A stretch of 6,838 nucleotides of DNA from Anderseniella sp964390445. Lineage in GTDB: Bacteria; Pseudomonadota; Alphaproteobacteria; Rhizobiales; Aestuariivirgaceae. The notes below the pieces were generated by a model. That model was given only the letters and a program-made list of their open reading frames with translations. It ran no database searches and was not told the DNA's origin. Positions 5,364-6,838 of the stretch are shown one piece after another. Each line of letters opens with the position of its first letter. The first letter of the stretch is position 1. The stretch lies in NCBI GenBank assembly GCA_964390445.1, contig CAYMJJ010000125.1:1-6838 (forward strand), in the 5' to 3' direction. A program made the position numbers and the translations under genes.

Positions 5364-5558
5364 ATGGCCGACACAAAGAAGACCATCACCGTTGAGCAGA
5401 TCGGCTCGCCGATCCGCCGTCCGGGCGACCAGCGTGCAACGCTCATCGGCCTGGGCCTCAACAAGATGCACCGCACCCGCGAGCTGGAGGATACGCCTTC
5501 GGTTCGTGGCATGATCGCCAAGGTTGCGCACCTGGTGCGCATCGTCGAGACAAAGTAA
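5364..5558 (+). CDS. rpmD: 50S ribosomal protein L30
   Basis: L30 is a small 50S protein that binds 23S rRNA; it is absent from some bacterial lineages, so its presence here is mildly informative. The 64-residue product contains the family core: VEQIGSPIRRPGDQRATLIGLGLNKM (10-35), then HRTRELEDTPSVRGMI (36-51) and the ending VAHLVRIVE. I chose the ATG at 5364, not the upstream in-frame TTG at 5352, because GAGGA (5354-5358) lies 5 bases before the ATG and homologues begin near it. It is placed between rpsE and rplO as in the canonical spc operon. Confidence 0.97.
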   Translation: MADTKKTITVEQIGSPIRRPGDQRATLIGLGLNKMHRTRELEDTPSVRGMIAKVAHLVRIVETK

Positions 5559-5573
5559 TCCCTGCGGTTCGAT

Positions 5574-5597
5574 GCCACCTCGCTTGTGGCCTTGTTT
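5574..5597 (+). other. Weak hairpin plus T-rich stretch, rpmD-rplO gap
   Basis: GCCAC (5574-5578) pairs with GTGGC (5586-5590) around a seven-base loop, followed by CTTGTTT (5591-5597). The shape recalls an intrinsic terminator, but five pairs and a broken T run are too weak for efficient termination, and the downstream genes belong to the same operon. Partial attenuation is conceivable. Confidence 0.25.
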
Positions 5598-5625
5598 CCC
5601 GCACACACGATAGAGAGCCAGACCA

Positions 5626-6123
5626 ATGAAGCTCAACGACATTTCAGACAACAAGGGCGCCCGCAAGGAGCGCACCCGTGTCGGCCGTGGTATCGGTTCC
5701 GGCAAGGGCAAGACCGCAGGCCGTGGCCACAAGGGTCATGGCGCGCGTTCTGGCGGTCCGAAACTGGGCTTCGAAGGCGGCCAGATGCCTATCTATCGCC
5801 GTCTGCCCAAGCGCGGCTTCACCAAGCCGAACCAGCTTGACTTCAACGAAGTCAGCCTGGCCCGGCTTCAGGCTGGCGTTGATGCTGGCAAGCTCGATCC
5901 GAAGCAGCCGGTTGACATGGCCGCGCTGATTGCTGCCGGCATCGTGTCCAAGCCGCGTGACGGCGTCCGGGTGCTGGGTCAGGGCGAACTGAAGGCCAAG
6001 CTGGACCTGCACGTGAACCACGCGACCAAGTCGGCCGCAGCGGCAATCGAGAAGGTCGGTGGCAAGCTGACCGTTATCGCTTCCGCAGCAAAGCCTGCTG
6101 CTGAAGAAAACAAGGACGCCTGA
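5626..6123 (+). CDS. rplO: 50S ribosomal protein L15
   Basis: L15 is a late-assembly 50S protein whose extended N-terminal arm penetrates 23S rRNA. The product is 165 residues against 144 in E. coli; most of the surplus is a low-complexity Ala, Lys and Glu tail (AAKPAAEENKDA). The arm shows the usual Gly-, Arg- and Lys-rich pattern: KERTRVGRGIGSGKGKTAGRGHKG (14-37), then GGPKLGFEGGQMPIYRRLPKRGF (43-65). The globular part has VRVLGQGEL (114-122) and the end signature zone ATKSAAAAIEKVGGKL (133-148). The ribosome binding site is weak (AGAGAG at 5612-5617, 8 bases before the ATG). secY follows after 127 bases, the longest gap in the window. Confidence 0.97.
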   Translation: MKLNDISDNKGARKERTRVGRGIGSGKGKTAGRGHKGHGARSGGPKLGFEGGQMPIYRRLPKRGFTKPNQLDFNEVSLARLQAGVDAGKLDPKQPVDMAALIAAGIVSKPRDGVRVLGQGELKAKLDLHVNHATKSAAAAIEKVGGKLTVIASAAKPAAEENKDA

Positions 6124-6250
6124 CAACTGGTTCGGCACGTCATTGCCTTGTGCCGCTTTGCCATGACTTGCAAGGCGGGGGCAAGGAGCCGATATAGGGC
6201 ACTCGCAGTTGTGGGTCCGCCCTGGCAGCCGAACCGATAAGGATCTGGGA
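6124..6250 (+). promoter_or_regulatory. Self-complementary rplO-secY leader region
   Basis: This is the longest gap in the window and has unusual self-complementarity. An eight-pair stem GGTTCGGC (6129-6136) with GCCGAACC (6228-6235) could close the region. Inside it, CTTTGCC (6156-6162) pairs with GGCAAGG (6180-6186, one G-U), and AGGGC (6196-6200) with GCCCT (6219-6223). Competing pairings also exist: CGGCAC (6133-6138) with GTGCCG (6150-6155), GCCTTG (6145-6150) with CAAGGC (6171-6176), and ACAACTG (6123-6129) with CAGTTGT (6206-6212). The secY ribosome binding site AAGGA (6239-6243) begins 3 bases after the outer stem. I recognise no known riboswitch or leader family, and no T-run terminator is present. 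Confidence 0.4.
6239..6243 (+). promoter_or_regulatory. secY ribosome binding site
   Basis: AAGGA is 7 bases before the secY ATG and just downstream of the 3' arm of the proposed leader stem (6228-6235), so folding there could affect access to it. Confidence 0.65.

Positions 6251-6838
<588 letters not shown>

Noticed and set aside
4727..5626. A 299-codon open frame on the minus strand
   Set aside because: It is antisense to rpsE and rpmD, and its product is a Cys-, His- and Arg-rich non-family sequence; a coding shadow.

Overview
The window is an internal piece of a bacterial ribosomal-protein supercluster (the end of the S10 operon joined to the spc operon). All genes are on the + strand in the canonical order rpsC (5'-truncated), rplP, rpmC, rpsQ, rplN, rplX, rplE, rpsN, rpsH, rplF, rplR, rpsE, rpmD, rplO and secY (3'-truncated). 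The DNA is GC-rich, roughly 60% by eye. Protein details point to an alphaproteobacterium: S14 is the 101-residue form with a single Cys, L5 and S5 are longer than in E. coli, and SecY begins in an alphaproteobacterial style. I do not assign an order or genus.

Layout. Positions 1-1597 hold the S10-operon end (S3, L16, L29, S17). After an 82-base gap the spc part starts with L14, L24 and L5 (1680-2942), which are packed so tightly that stop and start codons overlap. S14, S8, L6, L18, S5, L30 and L15 follow, with gaps of about 29-83 bases. A 127-base gap precedes secY, which runs off the end. I see no stretch over 300 bases without a gene, and no tRNA, rRNA, mobile element, CRISPR array, origin or convincing rho-independent terminator.

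How the genes work together. Fourteen genes encode parts of the 30S (S3, S17, S14, S8, S5) and 50S (L16, L29, L14, L24, L5, L6, L18, L30, L15) subunits. The last encodes the channel subunit of the SecYEG translocon, which receives nascent chains at the ribosome. Uniform direction, short spacing and lack of an obvious internal promoter suggest a long shared transcript, with local translation coupling at rplN-rplX-rplE.

There is no sign of a new biological system; the gene content is core housekeeping. The parts that merit a second look are non-coding. They are the strongly self-complementary rplO-secY gap, a heptamer GAACGGA found four times and only in leaders upstream of ribosomal genes, small GC-rich hairpins in several gaps, and a compact rplX-rplE junction that leaves no room for an E. 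coli-style intergenic S8 repressor site.
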